Of a stretch of DNA of 64,000 bases, positions 26,120 through 37,528 are shown one piece after another. Positions within the stretch are counted from its first letter, which is position 1. Each line of letters begins with the position of its first letter. The translations under genes were made by a program, and so were the position numbers. The DNA is taken from assembly GCA_052144935.1 (NCBI GenBank), contig JBKQPR010000058.1, forward strand, positions 1 through 64,000, read 5' to 3'. This DNA is from JOPF133 sp052144935 (lineage in GTDB: Bacteria; Acidobacteriota; Terriglobia; Bryobacterales; Bryobacteraceae). The notes beneath the pieces were generated by a model that searched no databases, was not told the origin of the DNA, and saw nothing but the letters and a program-made list of their open reading frames with translations.

Positions 26120-29096
26120 ATGTTTCAGGAACTTAAGTTCCAACTGTCTACAGCCATACTGACGATTCTCACGGTTGCTGCCGCCGTGGCCGCGGTCATC
26201 AACTTCGACGAGCAACTGCATTTCCGCTTGCCCCAGGACGGCGTCATCTGGGTGGATCGGGCGCAGGGAGTCCAGGCCTTATATGCTCCTCCCGACAGCC
26301 CGGCGGGGAGGGCCGGAGTGCGCTCCGGCGACTGGCTGAAGAGCATCAACACCGGCAAGGTGGAGAAGTCCCAGGACGTGATCAAGATCCTCTGGACGGT
26401 GGGGGCGTGGCGGAAAGTGGTGTACCACGTGGTCCGCGACGGCAAGGAATTCGACGTAAAAGACCTGATCGTCGGAGAAGTGCCGTTGGACCGCGCCATT
26501 CTCTGCCAGTACATGGTGGGCTTTTCTTACCTGGTGATCGGGCTGTTCGTCTATTTCCGCCGCGGCAGCGCGCATAAGGCCCGGCATTTCTACATCCTGT
26601 GCCTGGTCTCGTTCGTGGCGTTCTGCTTTCATTTCACCGCCAAGCTGAACGGCTTCGACAAGGTCGTCTACTTCGGCAACCTGGCCGCCGTGCTGACTGC
26701 CCCGGCCGTGTTTCTGCACTTCTGCCTGACCTTCCCGGAGCCGCGCAAGTGGTTTTCGTCGAAATCCGGCGTGGCGCTGCTCTACGCCGCTCCGGCGGGG
26801 TTGTTCCTGCTGTTCATGGCTTTCTCGTCGGGGGCCGTCAAGGTGAATGTTCCGCTGATCGAGCTGGGATGGGGCCTGGACCGCCTTTGGATGGTGCTGG
26901 CCAGCGTTCCCTACATCATCGGCGGGTTCGCCTTGAGTGCGGAGTACCGCAAAGCCGAGGACCCCATCGTGCGGCAGCAGTTGAAGTGGCTCCGCAACGG
27001 CACTTTTGCCGGGGTGCTGCCGTTCACCGTGCTGTACGTGCTGCCCTTTGTCCTGGGCGCGCTGCCGGGCAGCTATCAGAAGGCCGCGGTGGTGTCGCTG
27101 GTTCTGGTTCCTCTCACCTTGGCCTACGCCATCGTGCGGTACCGCCTGATGGACGTGGACATCCTCTTCCGCCGGGGTTATGCCTACACGCTGGCCACCC
27201 TGTGCGTGCTGGCGGCGTTCTATGGCATCGTTTTCGGCCTGGGCAGCCTGGTGAAGCAGAACTTCCAGGGCCTCGGACAGACCGTGCCGATGACCGTGAT
27301 GCTGATCGCGGCCTTCCTGTTCCAGCCCATCCGCACCTGGATTCAGGAGCGGCTCGACAAATACTTCTACCGCGACCGCTACGATTACCGCCGGACGCTG
27401 GTGGGATTCGCCCGCGAGCTGGGCTCCGAAACCGACCTGGACACGATGCTGTCTTCGGCCGGGGACCGCATGCTGCAGACGCTCTCGATTCAGCACCTGG
27501 CCTTCTTCCTGGCGGAGGAGGGCCCGGCCGGCGCGGAGGGTCCGCGGTTCCGCCTGAAGAAGGCCATGGGGGCCAACCCGCGGCTGAACGGCGGCGGCTT
27601 GGAAGATCCGGACCTGAGCTTCCTCAACTGGAAGCTGCCCGAGGGCTATCTCTTCTTCGAGCGCACCCGGCACCAACTGGACGCCATCTCGCGCGCCTGG
27701 CCGGCTTCGGTGCGCCGCACCATCGCCGACCTGGATCTGACTTACTACCTGCCCTGCACGGTTCGCGGCCGGACGATCGCCTATCTGGGCGCCAGCCGCA
27801 CGGCCGACGGCGACTACCTGTCGAGCGTGGACGTGGAGCTGCTAGTCACGCTGTCCGGTTACGTGGCCATCGCCATCGAGAACGCTTCGCTCTACCGCTC
27901 CCTGCAGCGCAAGGTGGAGCAGTACGAGCGCTTGAAGGAGTTCAGCGAGAACATTGTCGAATCCATCAACGTGGGGATTCTGGCGGCCGACCTGGAAGAC
28001 CGCGTGGAAAGCTGGAACAGCCAGATCGAGCAGTTGAGCGGGGTGCCGCGCGATCGCGCCCTGGGCCGCAAATTGGGCGATCTGTTCCCCGCGGATCTGG
28101 CCGTGGAGTTCGAGCGCGTGCGCGGCCAGACGGGCATCCACCACATCTACAAATTCGTGCTCAAGCCGGTCTCGGCCCCGGAGCCGCCCGCGGCCCTTCC
28201 GGCGCTCCCAGGCCATACCAACGGGAACGCCAACGGATCTGGCAACGGCGGCGGGGCCGGGGAGCACATCTCTCACGCCGCGCCTTTCCGGGAGGCCACC
28301 GTAAATATCGCCATCGCCCCGCTGGTGTCCAAGGAACAGCAGCAGATCGGCCGGCTGATTATCTTCGACGACGTGACCGACCGCACCGAGCTGGAACAGC
28401 GCCTGGTGCAGGCCGACAAGCTTTCGAGCATCGGCCTGCTGGCTGCCGGGGTGGCCCACGAAGTCAACACACCGCTGGCGGTGATCTCCACCTATGCCCA
28501 GATGCTGGCCAAGCAGGTGGCCGAGGATACCCAGAAATCCATGCTGCTCGACAAGATCGCCAAGCAGACTTTCCGCGCCAGCGAAATCGTGAATTCGCTG
28601 CTGAACTTCTCGCGAACCTCCACCACCTCGTTCGGAGAAGTGAACCTGAACCGCGTGATCCAGGAGACCCTCTCGCTGCTCGAGCACCAGCTTCAAAAAT
28701 CCGGGATCCGCGTGGAGAGCAGTCTCGACCCCGGCATGGGGCCGGTGCACGGCAACACCGGCAAGCTGCAGCAGGTGTTCCTCAATCTATTCCTGAACGC
28801 GCGCGACGCCATGGGCGCCGGGGGAACCCTGGAAGTGCGCTCGTGGGCGGAAGGCGGAGGGGTCAGGATCGAAGTGGCCGACACCGGACACGGCATCGCG
28901 CCCGAACACATGCACCGCATCTACGATCCGTTCTTCACCACCAAGGCCGCGCGCAAGGGCACCGGCCTCGGGCTGTCGGTGACCTACGGTATCATTCAAG
29001 AGCATGGCGGCTCGATCGAAGTCTCCAACCGGCCGGGCGGCGGCGCTCTGTTCCACCTGGAACTGCCCCTCTCCAGCGCGGCTCGGAAACCGGTGA

Positions 29097-29107
<11 letters not shown>
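26120..29107 (+). CDS. Membrane sensor histidine kinase (PDZ, multi-helix, GAF, PAS)
   Basis: The 995-residue protein opens with a transmembrane helix. A PDZ-like domain follows (about 50-115; APPDSPAGRAGVRSGDWL), then about eight helices to 390, and a cytoplasmic part with YFYRDRYDYRRTL, a GAF domain (about 430-590), a PAS domain with a Gly/Asn-rich insert around 700-715, and a HisKA/HATPase core. The phospho-accepting histidine is in GVAHEVNTPLAVIS at about 779, the N box in FLNLFLNARDAMG, and G boxes in VADTGHGI and GTGLGLSV. It overlaps its response regulator gene by eleven bases. The opposite-facing EPS operon suggests it may control EPS; the PDZ domain is an unusual sensor input. Confidence 0.92.
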
Positions 29108-30554
<1,447 letters not shown>

Positions 30555-30874
30555 GGCGGATCGGCAACCGTACCGTCAAACGCGCGGAACTTGCTCCTAC
30601 TCCTCCCAATCGTTAAGAACAAAAGCAAGGTACAATGATTTATGGTTTTGTCGATCTCCGACTGGGCTTCAGCTCGGCGATCTAATGGCGCTACAGCCGG
30701 GGATCAAGTGCGCAGGCCAGGCGCCAACCCCCCGATCTGCGTAAGCTCAGCGGCATGATGATGCTCGGGACGATTGCAGTGGACCCCAAGGGTGAGACAA
30801 TCAGTTAACCCACTGTTCGCCGTCCGCTGAGAATTTATTGTACGGCGATTCCCTTCGATCGCAGAATTGGGTCC
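30555..30874. other. Gene-free stretch between the response regulator and a primase remnant
   Basis: No gene or clear signal was found. Frames in this stretch have no recognisable features. It probably marks the left edge of an old insertion that carried the primase-like sequence downstream. Confidence 0.35.
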
Positions 30875-31400
30875 ATGTTCGACCACGGACTCTATCTGAC
30901 CTTGCAGGCCATGCGCCGCCAGATTGCGGCGATGCCTCATGACCTCTATCTGATCCGACTGATTCATCATCAGACCAGAAGAGCGTTTCCCGGTGAGCGA
31001 CTGTGGACCGCTGCCCAGTGATTCATCCGGCCACCGTGCGGTTCCTGCGCGTGCGCAACCGCGAGGGCTGTGACGTGTACCTGCAACCCTACGCTGAGGA
31101 GTGCAATCCGGCGATGCCCGCACCCTCTCTCCGCCACCGGCCGCGATCTATGCCGATTGGTTGCGCCGGCTGCGGATTCTCGAACGCTTCCCACAGCCCG
31201 ACTGGAGCATCGCCGATAAGTGGATCGCCAAGGAATTGCTTCGGCGGGGAAGCTCCGTTACCGATGTCGCAGCCATTCTGCGCACCGGCAGTCCGGGCTT
31301 TCCACGCCGTCACGCCCACCCCGAGGATTACCTCGGCCGCACTCTGACTCGCGCCACTCGCGAACTCCAAACCGCTGCTTTTCCCAGGCGCGATCTGCAC
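30875..31400 (+). pseudogene. RepB-like DNA primase remnant from a plasmid or integrative element
   Basis: Three frame segments read like one RepB-family primase. From ATG 30875: LQAMRRQIAAMPHDLYLIRL and RRAFPGERLWTAAQ. Then, one frame over (from about 31020): ATVRFLRVRNREGCDVYLQPY. Then, from about 31130: WSIADKWIAKELLRRGS followed by AAILRTGSPGFPRRH and HPEDYLGRTLTRATREL. The catalytic middle part appears deleted around 31110. The pattern (core motif, then a helical C-terminal domain with SPGFPRRHxxPEDYL) is typical of mobilisable plasmid replication proteins. An IS3 remnant lies immediately to the right. Confidence 0.7.
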
Positions 31401-31470
31401 TGCGCGGTGATCGCCGCTGCGACGCACCGTGCTTGTGATCGCGCCGTGCTCCCGCCCCTGTGTGGGAGTT

Positions 31471-32500
31471 TCATGCCGGGACCCTCGGCGCCGGCTGCTG
31501 GGCGCCCGCTGCCAGCGTATTCTCAAACTGCACCGGCGACCGGTAATCCAGCGCCGAGTGCAGCCGCTTTTCGTTGTAGACCTTCTCCAAAAACTCGCCG
31601 ATCGCAGCGCGCGCATGAGCTATATTCCGATATTCGGTTCTGTAGACCTCTTCGTATTTAAGGGTCTTCATGAACGACTCACACGCCGCATTATCCCAGG
31701 GGTTGGCTTTGCGGCTCATGCTAATGTCGATCCCATTCTCCTTCAATAGGTCCGTATAGTCGCCGCTGGCGTACTGCACCCCACGGTCGGAATGATGCAC
31801 CAATCCCGGCCACACCCCCCGCTCTTCCATCGCCATGCGCAACGCCGCCAGCGATAAAGAGTCGTCCAGGCCCTCGCTCAGACACCATCCGATCACACGT
31901 CGCGAATACGCATCCAGGATCACCGCCAGGTAGACGAACTCCTCCTCCAGCTGGATATAGGTGATGTCCGCTATCCACAACTGGTTCACACCCGTCAGCA
32001 CCATCGATGCCGCCAGATTGCGGTACACCCTCAACCCGTGCGCCGAATCGGTCGTCACCACGAACTTCTTCTTGGCCACACACAGCAGCCCCCAGAGGGG
32101 ACCCCGCTTCCCTCATGACCCGCTGCACCCGCTTGCGATTCACCTCCCAGCCGCGGGCCTTCAGTTCGTACGTGATCCGCCGGCTTCCGTAGCTGGGCCA
32201 CTCCAGGGCGATCTTCTGGATTTCATCGCGCAGCACCATGTCCGCCGCCGCGGGATTGACCGGGTCCAGAAAACGGTAGTACCCCGCCCGGCTGAATCCG
32301 GCCACCCCGCACATCCGCGCCACGCTCAGCTTGGTCCCCGTGGTCACTTCTTTCTCGACCTGCTCGTAGAATGCGCGCCGTTGTTCAGTGCCCGCAGCAG
32401 GCGCTGCCCTTCGACATGCTGCAAGGCCCTTTTTAAAAAAATCGATCTCCATGATATCCCTCGTGTGTCTAACCTGTCTATCGGTGCTGTGAGGGGCCGA
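31471..32500 (-). pseudogene. IS3-family transposase, frameshifted and 5'-truncated
   Basis: The minus strand encodes the OrfB part of an IS3-type transposase. First comes the helix-turn-helix region (SVARMCGVAGFSRAGYYRF, PSYGSRRITYELKARGW). Then, in another frame, the DDE integrase core follows: DITYIQLEEEFVYLAVILD, HHSDRGVQYAS, and NPWDNAACESFMKTLK. The frames join near 32085-32095 with a one-base shift after VMREAGSP, which is not the usual programmed OrfA/OrfB site. OrfA is nearly absent: only its end, EIDFFKK, is visible. The right edge abuts the stop of the next gene. Confidence 0.85.
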
Positions 32501-32507
32501 CGCCAAT

Positions 32508-34304
32508 CTACTTCGCACGGTCGAGAGCTCGCTTCACGGCCGGGGTCGGGTTGGTGATTTCGGTAGCTGAACGGATGGTAATGGTGGCGAGCGTCTCGTG
32601 CTCCTCGTGGATTCGGGCGCGCAACTCCTCTTCGGGCGTCTTTCCGCTGAGTCCGGAGTAGCCAAAGGAACGAGTCAGCTTTCCGAACAGAAAATTGTTC
32701 AGTGGGCACCCGCCGGTCCGTTCCAAGCCCTCGATATTGTCCTGGCCGCTCTTGAAAAGGTGGACCTGTGCGAAGGACAGCCCCTGGCAGTTGATTTCAT
32801 TCAGGCCTTCGGCCCCGACCGCCAGACCATCTCCGATCTCGCCCACCTCGTGGAGCAGACGGTTCATGCCCTCCGTCGAGGTCATGCTCTCCACCAGGGC
32901 ATTGTGGAGGTTGCGAGTGATGAAGGCCACATCCACGAAGACCTCCCGCAGCGACAGTTCCCGCTTCGCCTCTGCAATGCGATCGCACAAGGTGGACCGC
33001 CACATTGCGAGTCCCGGGTGGATTTTGACCATTACCTTCTTGTCGCGAAATTCGAGGCGGCTGGCGTTGGATTCGGGAACACCGATGGCGCTGCGGTTGA
33101 CCCAACTCCATCCCTGCAGCTTCTTGGTTTCGACGTCGCGGTATCCGAAGTCGCGCAGGGCGGTGTAAACGGGATTGTCCGGGTCGGCTTCCATCGAATT
33201 GAAATGCGGCATGACGTGGAAGCCCAATTGATGCGCTCGGGCGAGGAATTTCCGCGCCGTATCGCTGGGAAGGTAGGTGGGATAGTTTTCGTCATAGGCG
33301 TCAGTCCGCCAGTTAGGGAAATGGAGGAGGACCTTGCGGGGGTCTGCCCGCCCGGCGATGGCTTCGAGGATGTCGATGTCGCCCGGGCACCAGGAGATGG
33401 CCATCTGGAGGTGATGGATCCATTCTTCCCGCCGCCGCCCCTCGCGGCTGAGCCCAAAAGCCTCCCAAAGCCAGGAGCGATATTGGCCGGCCGGAACTCT
33501 CCAGTCACCGTCGAAGACGTTAATGCGCCAGGCGAGTCCGCCGGCAGCCAGATTATTGTCAATGGGCCCGTAAGCCTCGGTGTCAAAGCCGAGGACGCGC
33601 GCGTCGTCCTCGATCCCTACCTTAAGACGCTTGTAGCGGTACTCAGTGTCCCTGGTATGGATCCAGCACCCGCCGGAACGTCCCTGGAGGATAGCCAGGC
33701 CGGCAGCCCAATCCATAGGCCACTCCCAGATGCTGCCGGCAATCAGCGGATCTTCGAGTTCGAGTGACACGCCCTGATAGAAAGGGGCAACCAGTTTGAG
33801 GCCAGGCTCAAGCCCTTTCATCAGCCAGCGGCAGCCCCGGACGCCCGGACGCGAGGAAAAGGCTGAAGGCTCGATGAGCAGGTCGCCGTTTTCCGGATCC
33901 GCGGAAACGGTCATCACGCCATCGCCATTCCAGTTGTGGAAAACTATGCCGGCGCGATGGTCCGAGATCTTGCGGGCGGTTACTTTCCCGAACCCTCGTT
34001 CGCCGACGTCCACCGATTCGTTGCCTGGATAGACGAGCTGTAGGGCATCGGATTTCCCGCGGTCGAATTCCCGGATGAACTCCTGACCCGAACTCTTGCT
34101 CTTGAGCGAGGTCAGAAGGCCTTTCTCGATTCTCGCCAGCAGCGTCCTCGTGTCGATGTGAATGACGCCCTGGTCGTCAATGGAGAGGCGCGCCTCGCCA
34201 TCGGGCGCCGCCGCCGATGGCGCCGCGGGCATGTCAAGGGAAACCGCCGCCGTTCCGGCGCCCTGCAGGAAGCCGCGGCGGGAGAATCTGTTGTCCCGAT
34301 CCAT
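32508..34304 (-). CDS. Tat-exported glycosidase-like protein (DUF6259 type)
   Basis: The 598-residue protein begins with a twin-arginine signal (RFSRRGFLQGAGTAAVSLD). A beta-rich N-terminal half (to about 280) is followed by a barrel-like half with ISWCPGDIDILEAIAG, FHVMPHFNSMEADPDNPVY and REVFVDVAFITRN. This resembles DUF6259 proteins, thought to be glycoside hydrolases; I assign this by pattern only. It is the third gene of a unit running from a promoter near 36.1 kb. The C-terminus ends at the edge of an IS3 remnant and may have been cut short. Confidence 0.65.
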   Translation of the reverse strand: MDRDNRFSRRGFLQGAGTAAVSLDMPAAPSAAAPDGEARLSIDDQGVIHIDTRTLLARIEKGLLTSLKSKSSGQEFIREFDRGKSDALQLVYPGNESVDVGERGFGKVTARKISDHRAGIVFHNWNGDGVMTVSADPENGDLLIEPSAFSSRPGVRGCRWLMKGLEPGLKLVAPFYQGVSLELEDPLIAGSIWEWPMDWAAGLAILQGRSGGCWIHTRDTEYRYKRLKVGIEDDARVLGFDTEAYGPIDNNLAAGGLAWRINVFDGDWRVPAGQYRSWLWEAFGLSREGRRREEWIHHLQMAISWCPGDIDILEAIAGRADPRKVLLHFPNWRTDAYDENYPTYLPSDTARKFLARAHQLGFHVMPHFNSMEADPDNPVYTALRDFGYRDVETKKLQGWSWVNRSAIGVPESNASRLEFRDKKVMVKIHPGLAMWRSTLCDRIAEAKRELSLREVFVDVAFITRNLHNALVESMTSTEGMNRLLHEVGEIGDGLAVGAEGLNEINCQGLSFAQVHLFKSGQDNIEGLERTGGCPLNNFLFGKLTRSFGYSGLSGKTPEEELRARIHEEHETLATITIRSATEITNPTPAVKRALDRAK

Positions 34305-34355
34305 GGTGTTCCTCGTTTCCGTTCGCGCGCGAGAATCATCCGATAAACGAGCGGC

Positions 34356-35633
34356 CTACGCCAGTGGCTCGGCGCCGTGGCCGTTCCAGACGATGGCCTT
34401 GCCGCCGTCGCGGATGGAGAGGCCGGCCATCAGGGTGGGAATGGTGGAGAAGGCGCCGGTCTCGATATCGCACACCGGTCGCCGTCGGGTCTTGATGCAG
34501 TCCAGAAAGTTCAGGATATGCCTGCCGGCGTCGGACTCGAAGGAGGCCTGGCCGTTCCCCGGTTCATCGTGCAAGGCGACCTTTTTCTCTTCAAACGGCG
34601 GCTTCCCGGCGGCGCCGCCGCGGCTGGCCACCGGCCGTACGCTGTAACCATAGCGGTTGACGAACAGTATGCCTTCGTCGCCCCACAGATACGTGCCGAG
34701 AACGTCCGACCGCGAGCTGTAGTCGGCGACGAAGGTCGGATACTGCCAAGAGACTTCGGTCGTGTCCGGGACCCGGTCGTCCTGCGGCCGGCTGAACCAT
34801 CCATACACCGCGGCCGCGGTGCGCGATGGCTCGGTGACGCCCAGGTACCAATGCGCGACGTCGAGGAGATGCACGCCCCAGTCGGAGAGCGGGCCGCCGC
34901 CATATGCCCAATAGCTGCGCCAATTGCGCTGGCGATTGGGACTGTACGGCGCGCGCGGCGCCGCACCCTGGAACATCTCCCAGTCGAGGCCGGGAGGAGG
35001 CGTGGAGGAAGCTTCGGCCGTGGTTTGGCCGCCGCCCGGTGCGCCGCGTCCCGCTCCGCCCCGGCCGCCTCGGGGCGCGCTGCCGCCGGGGTTTATCACC
35101 ACGACATGACGGACCTTGCCGAGAATGCCGCTCTGGACTTCCTTGTAGGCCTCCATGAAGGGCGCGCTGCTGCGCTGCATCAAGCCTACCTGCACCACGC
35201 GATTGTGCTTTCGGGCGGCCGCCACCGCCTTGAGGCACATGTCGATGTCATTCGAGACCGGCTTCTCCAGATAAATGTCCTTGCCCGCCTCGCACGCCTC
35301 GATGACCATGGGACAGTGCCAGTGGTCGGGCGTGGCGATCACCACCACGTCAATGTCTTTGCGTTCGAGGATCCGCCGGTAGTCGCCGTATGTGTCCACC
35401 TTACCGCCCACGATGGTGGCGGCCTCGTCCAAGGTAGGCTTGTATACGTCGCAGAGCGCGGCAATGCGGAAGGCCGGGTTGAACTTGAATTGCGGAATCA
35501 GGGCATATTTGGCACGGATGCCGGTGCCGATGAACCCAACCACCAACTGGTCGGAGGCGGCCGGAGCCGAAGAGGCTCCCGCCGCGACCACTCCCAGGGC
35601 CGCCCTGGTCAAGAACGATCGTCGGTTTTCCAT
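34356..35633 (-). CDS. Tat-exported Gfo/Idh/MocA oxidoreductase, paralogue A
   Basis: The 425-residue protein has a twin-arginine signal (ENRRSFLTRAALGVVAAG), an NAD-binding Rossmann fold (VVGFIGTGIRAKYAL), IATPDHWHCPMVIEA, the family signature EKPVSNDIDMC, and a C-terminal alpha/beta domain with LSDWGVHLLDVAHWYLG. A Gly/Arg-rich linker of about 35 residues interrupts it near 200-235. Such enzymes oxidise or reduce sugar hydroxyls, often at C3. The ATG follows AAGGAG by seven bases. It lies downstream of a deleted DUF1080 gene and upstream of the DUF6259-like gene. Close paralogues lie at 60185-61477 and 61620-62903. Confidence 0.9.
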   Translation of the reverse strand: MENRRSFLTRAALGVVAAGASSAPAASDQLVVGFIGTGIRAKYALIPQFKFNPAFRIAALCDVYKPTLDEAATIVGGKVDTYGDYRRILERKDIDVVVIATPDHWHCPMVIEACEAGKDIYLEKPVSNDIDMCLKAVAAARKHNRVVQVGLMQRSSAPFMEAYKEVQSGILGKVRHVVVINPGGSAPRGGRGGAGRGAPGGGQTTAEASSTPPPGLDWEMFQGAAPRAPYSPNRQRNWRSYWAYGGGPLSDWGVHLLDVAHWYLGVTEPSRTAAAVYGWFSRPQDDRVPDTTEVSWQYPTFVADYSSRSDVLGTYLWGDEGILFVNRYGYSVRPVASRGGAAGKPPFEEKKVALHDEPGNGQASFESDAGRHILNFLDCIKTRRRPVCDIETGAFSTIPTLMAGLSIRDGGKAIVWNGHGAEPLA

Positions 35634-35983
35634 CTTAAACACTCCTTCTGAAAAGAGATCGTGCGCCACTGGCTCAGTCGGCGCATCCAAACGTTGCGGA
35701 ATTTTACCGGCGTATCCGGGGGGCCCCCGGTGACCCCCGAGGCCCTTGCGATTTTCCGGCCCACATACTGACTGTGGTCCTGCAGCACTAAGGGGCCCTC
35801 GCCCGCCACGCACCTGCGGCCCCTCACCGGCACATGGTCCTGGATCGGCAAGACGACCGCATCCGACGGCGCCTTGTCCGGACCGCCTGGATCCACCACC
35901 TGTGGTTGCGGCCGTCCTGACGTCTGGGCGTATGCGGTTCCTGCGACAAGAAGCCGCAATGCAATTCCAGGTCCTTTCTTCAT
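35609..35983 (-). pseudogene. DUF1080 protein with internal deletion and lost stop
   Basis: The frame starts with a signal peptide (ALRLLVAGTAYAQ), continues as QVVDPGGPDKAPSDAVVL, then jumps in frame to QDHVPVRGRRCVAGEGPLV and ends as FRNVWMRRLSQ. Compared with the intact paralogue at 62941-63684, about 145 central residues are missing. The expected stop after RRLSQ (at 35666-35668) reads TGG, so the frame runs on to 35609 and overlaps the start of the oxidoreductase gene. It cannot fold as a normal DUF1080 domain. Confidence 0.85.
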
Positions 35984-36061
35984 CCCTTGCACGTCCCCCT
36001 TCGCTTCCCTGAAAGGGGTCGGCCCAGGAAAAAAGCCGCAATCACACCCGCGATCCCGGTT

Positions 36062-36114
36062 CTGACATATCATCTTCGGGAATTATGGTAAGATCGCGTC
36101 ACGGTCAATGTCAA
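36062..36114 (-). promoter_or_regulatory. Promoter-operator G of the 36.0-32.5 kb unit
   Basis: Read on the minus strand, TTGACA (36109-36114) and TACCAT (36085-36090) are spaced 18 bases apart. The plus strand carries CTGACATATCA at 36062-36072, about 13 bases beyond the -10, fitting the YTRnnATATCA motif seen at six other sites. It lies about 80 bases before the start of the deleted DUF1080 gene. Confidence 0.6.
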
Positions 36115-36332
36115 GAGAAATTCGGTATCAACGGTCTCTTGCCCCTGTCAACGCCCGGCCGATGCGCCGCGGCGGCAGTTTCCGCCAGCGTCAGCCGTTC
36201 ACCCGTGTGGTCCGTAATGTTGGCCTCATGCCACCCCCATGCACATCGGCATTGGAGCGCGTGAAAAGCCCGTCAATTGGCGGGTGAAACCCGTCCGGGT
36301 TGCGCCGCCGTTATCGACGGATTAGGGCCCTA

Positions 36333-36375
36333 TTGACACGCTTGGCGAATCGGATTAAGATCAACTGCGATATCA
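36333..36375 (+). promoter_or_regulatory. Promoter-operator A before the nitrilase-family gene
   Basis: TTGACA (36333-36338), a 17-base spacer and TAAGAT (36356-36361) make a clear sigma70-type promoter. CTGCGATATCA follows at 36365-36375, where transcription should begin. The 13-mer TGCGATATCAGAT begins exactly 72 bases before the GTG start, the same distance as in promoter C at 49.2 kb. Confidence 0.72.
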
Positions 36376-36437
36376 GATATACGGTAAAAAGTCGCGGCCG
36401 GCAAAGAGCCGGGGTAATCGTGGCAGGAGGCGCAAAC

Positions 36438-37466
36438 GTGGACAGAAGACAATTCATCAAGAACTCGGCAGTGGCGCTAAGTTCCATGACGCCCGCCGAA
36501 GCGGCGCTCGCGGCAGCGGAGGAGCAGGAGAAAACGCAAAGCGCGAGTGTGCCGGACCATGCCGGGCGGCCGGTTCGGGCGGTGAGCATCGGCTTCACGC
36601 CGGGCCCTTCGCTCGAACAGATCGCGGGCCTGGTCGATAAGGAGGGAGCGCGTGGCGCCGACCTCATCGCTCTACCGGAGACCTTCCGCGGGCAGGATGA
36701 ACACACTCAGGAAACGCTGGATGGCCCTACGGTTTCAGCGCTCGCTCGTTTGGCCGAGAAACACCGGACTTACATCGTGGTTCCGATCGATCGGAAAGAC
36801 GGCGACCGGCGGCTGAACTCCGCGGTGATCCTGGACCGCCGTGGGCGAATCGCCGGCGTCTACGACAAGGTGTACCCGTTTTGGGTTGACGAGTTCACAC
36901 GCCGTCCCCCGGTCCAACCGGGCCAAACCGTCACCGTGATTTCAACTGACTTCGGTCGCCTGGGAATCGCGATTTGCTTTGACGTGAACTGGGCCCCCCT
37001 CTGGCAGCGCCTGTCCGATTTTGGCGCGGAACTGGTGATCTGGCCGAGCGCTTATTCAGCGGGGAGGACGCTTCAGGCCCGCGCCATCGACTTCAGCTAC
37101 TATGTCATGAGCGCGACGTGGGTCCCCGACTGCCTGGTATTTGACATCGACGGCGAGCAACTCGTACACGAGAAGGCTAACTCGGGAGAGTTCAACATAA
37201 CGCGCTTCACGTTTGATCTGGACCGCTGTATCTTTCACCAGGATCTCAACCTTCCTGGCCGGCTTGCCAAATTGCTCAACGAGCGCGGCGACGATGTCGC
37301 GCAGGAGAAATGGCTGCCGATGGAAGGATGTTTCGTACTGAAAGCCAAGCGTCCGGGAGTCAGCGCCCGTGCGCTGGCCCGGCAGTATGGCCTGGAAGAG
37401 CGAAGGCCTTACTTGAATCGGAGCCGCAGCGAAGTGGATAAAGCGCGCGGCTGGCAGTTCTCCTGA
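36438..37466 (+). CDS. Tat-exported carbon-nitrogen hydrolase (nitrilase superfamily)
   Basis: The 342-residue protein has a twin-arginine leader (DRRQFIKNSAVALSS) and the nitrilase triad: Glu in LIALPETFRG, Lys in YDKVYPFWVDE, Cys in GIAICFDVNW. The family hydrolyses amides or nitriles, in this superfamily often N-carbamoyl or N-acyl groups. The start is GTG at 36438, seven bases after AGGAGG; frame upstream of it is non-coding. A GH9-like gene follows on the same strand 62 bases later. The substrate is unknown, but the context suggests amide groups on a glycan or its products. Confidence 0.87.
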   Translation: MDRRQFIKNSAVALSSMTPAEAALAAAEEQEKTQSASVPDHAGRPVRAVSIGFTPGPSLEQIAGLVDKEGARGADLIALPETFRGQDEHTQETLDGPTVSALARLAEKHRTYIVVPIDRKDGDRRLNSAVILDRRGRIAGVYDKVYPFWVDEFTRRPPVQPGQTVTVISTDFGRLGIAICFDVNWAPLWQRLSDFGAELVIWPSAYSAGRTLQARAIDFSYYVMSATWVPDCLVFDIDGEQLVHEKANSGEFNITRFTFDLDRCIFHQDLNLPGRLAKLLNERGDDVAQEKWLPMEGCFVLKAKRPGVSARALARQYGLEERRPYLNRSRSEVDKARGWQFS

Positions 37467-37528
37467 TTCACGTCGCGCTGCCTGCTGCCAACCAAAAACG
37501 CGATCGGAAAGTGGGGAAAGGAGGCCAT

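Noticed and set aside
31721..32518. Programmed frameshift in the IS3 transposase
   Set aside because: The shift is inside OrfB between the helix-turn-helix and DDE domains, not at the usual OrfA/OrfB junction, and no slippery A-run is present, so it is treated as a disabling mutation.
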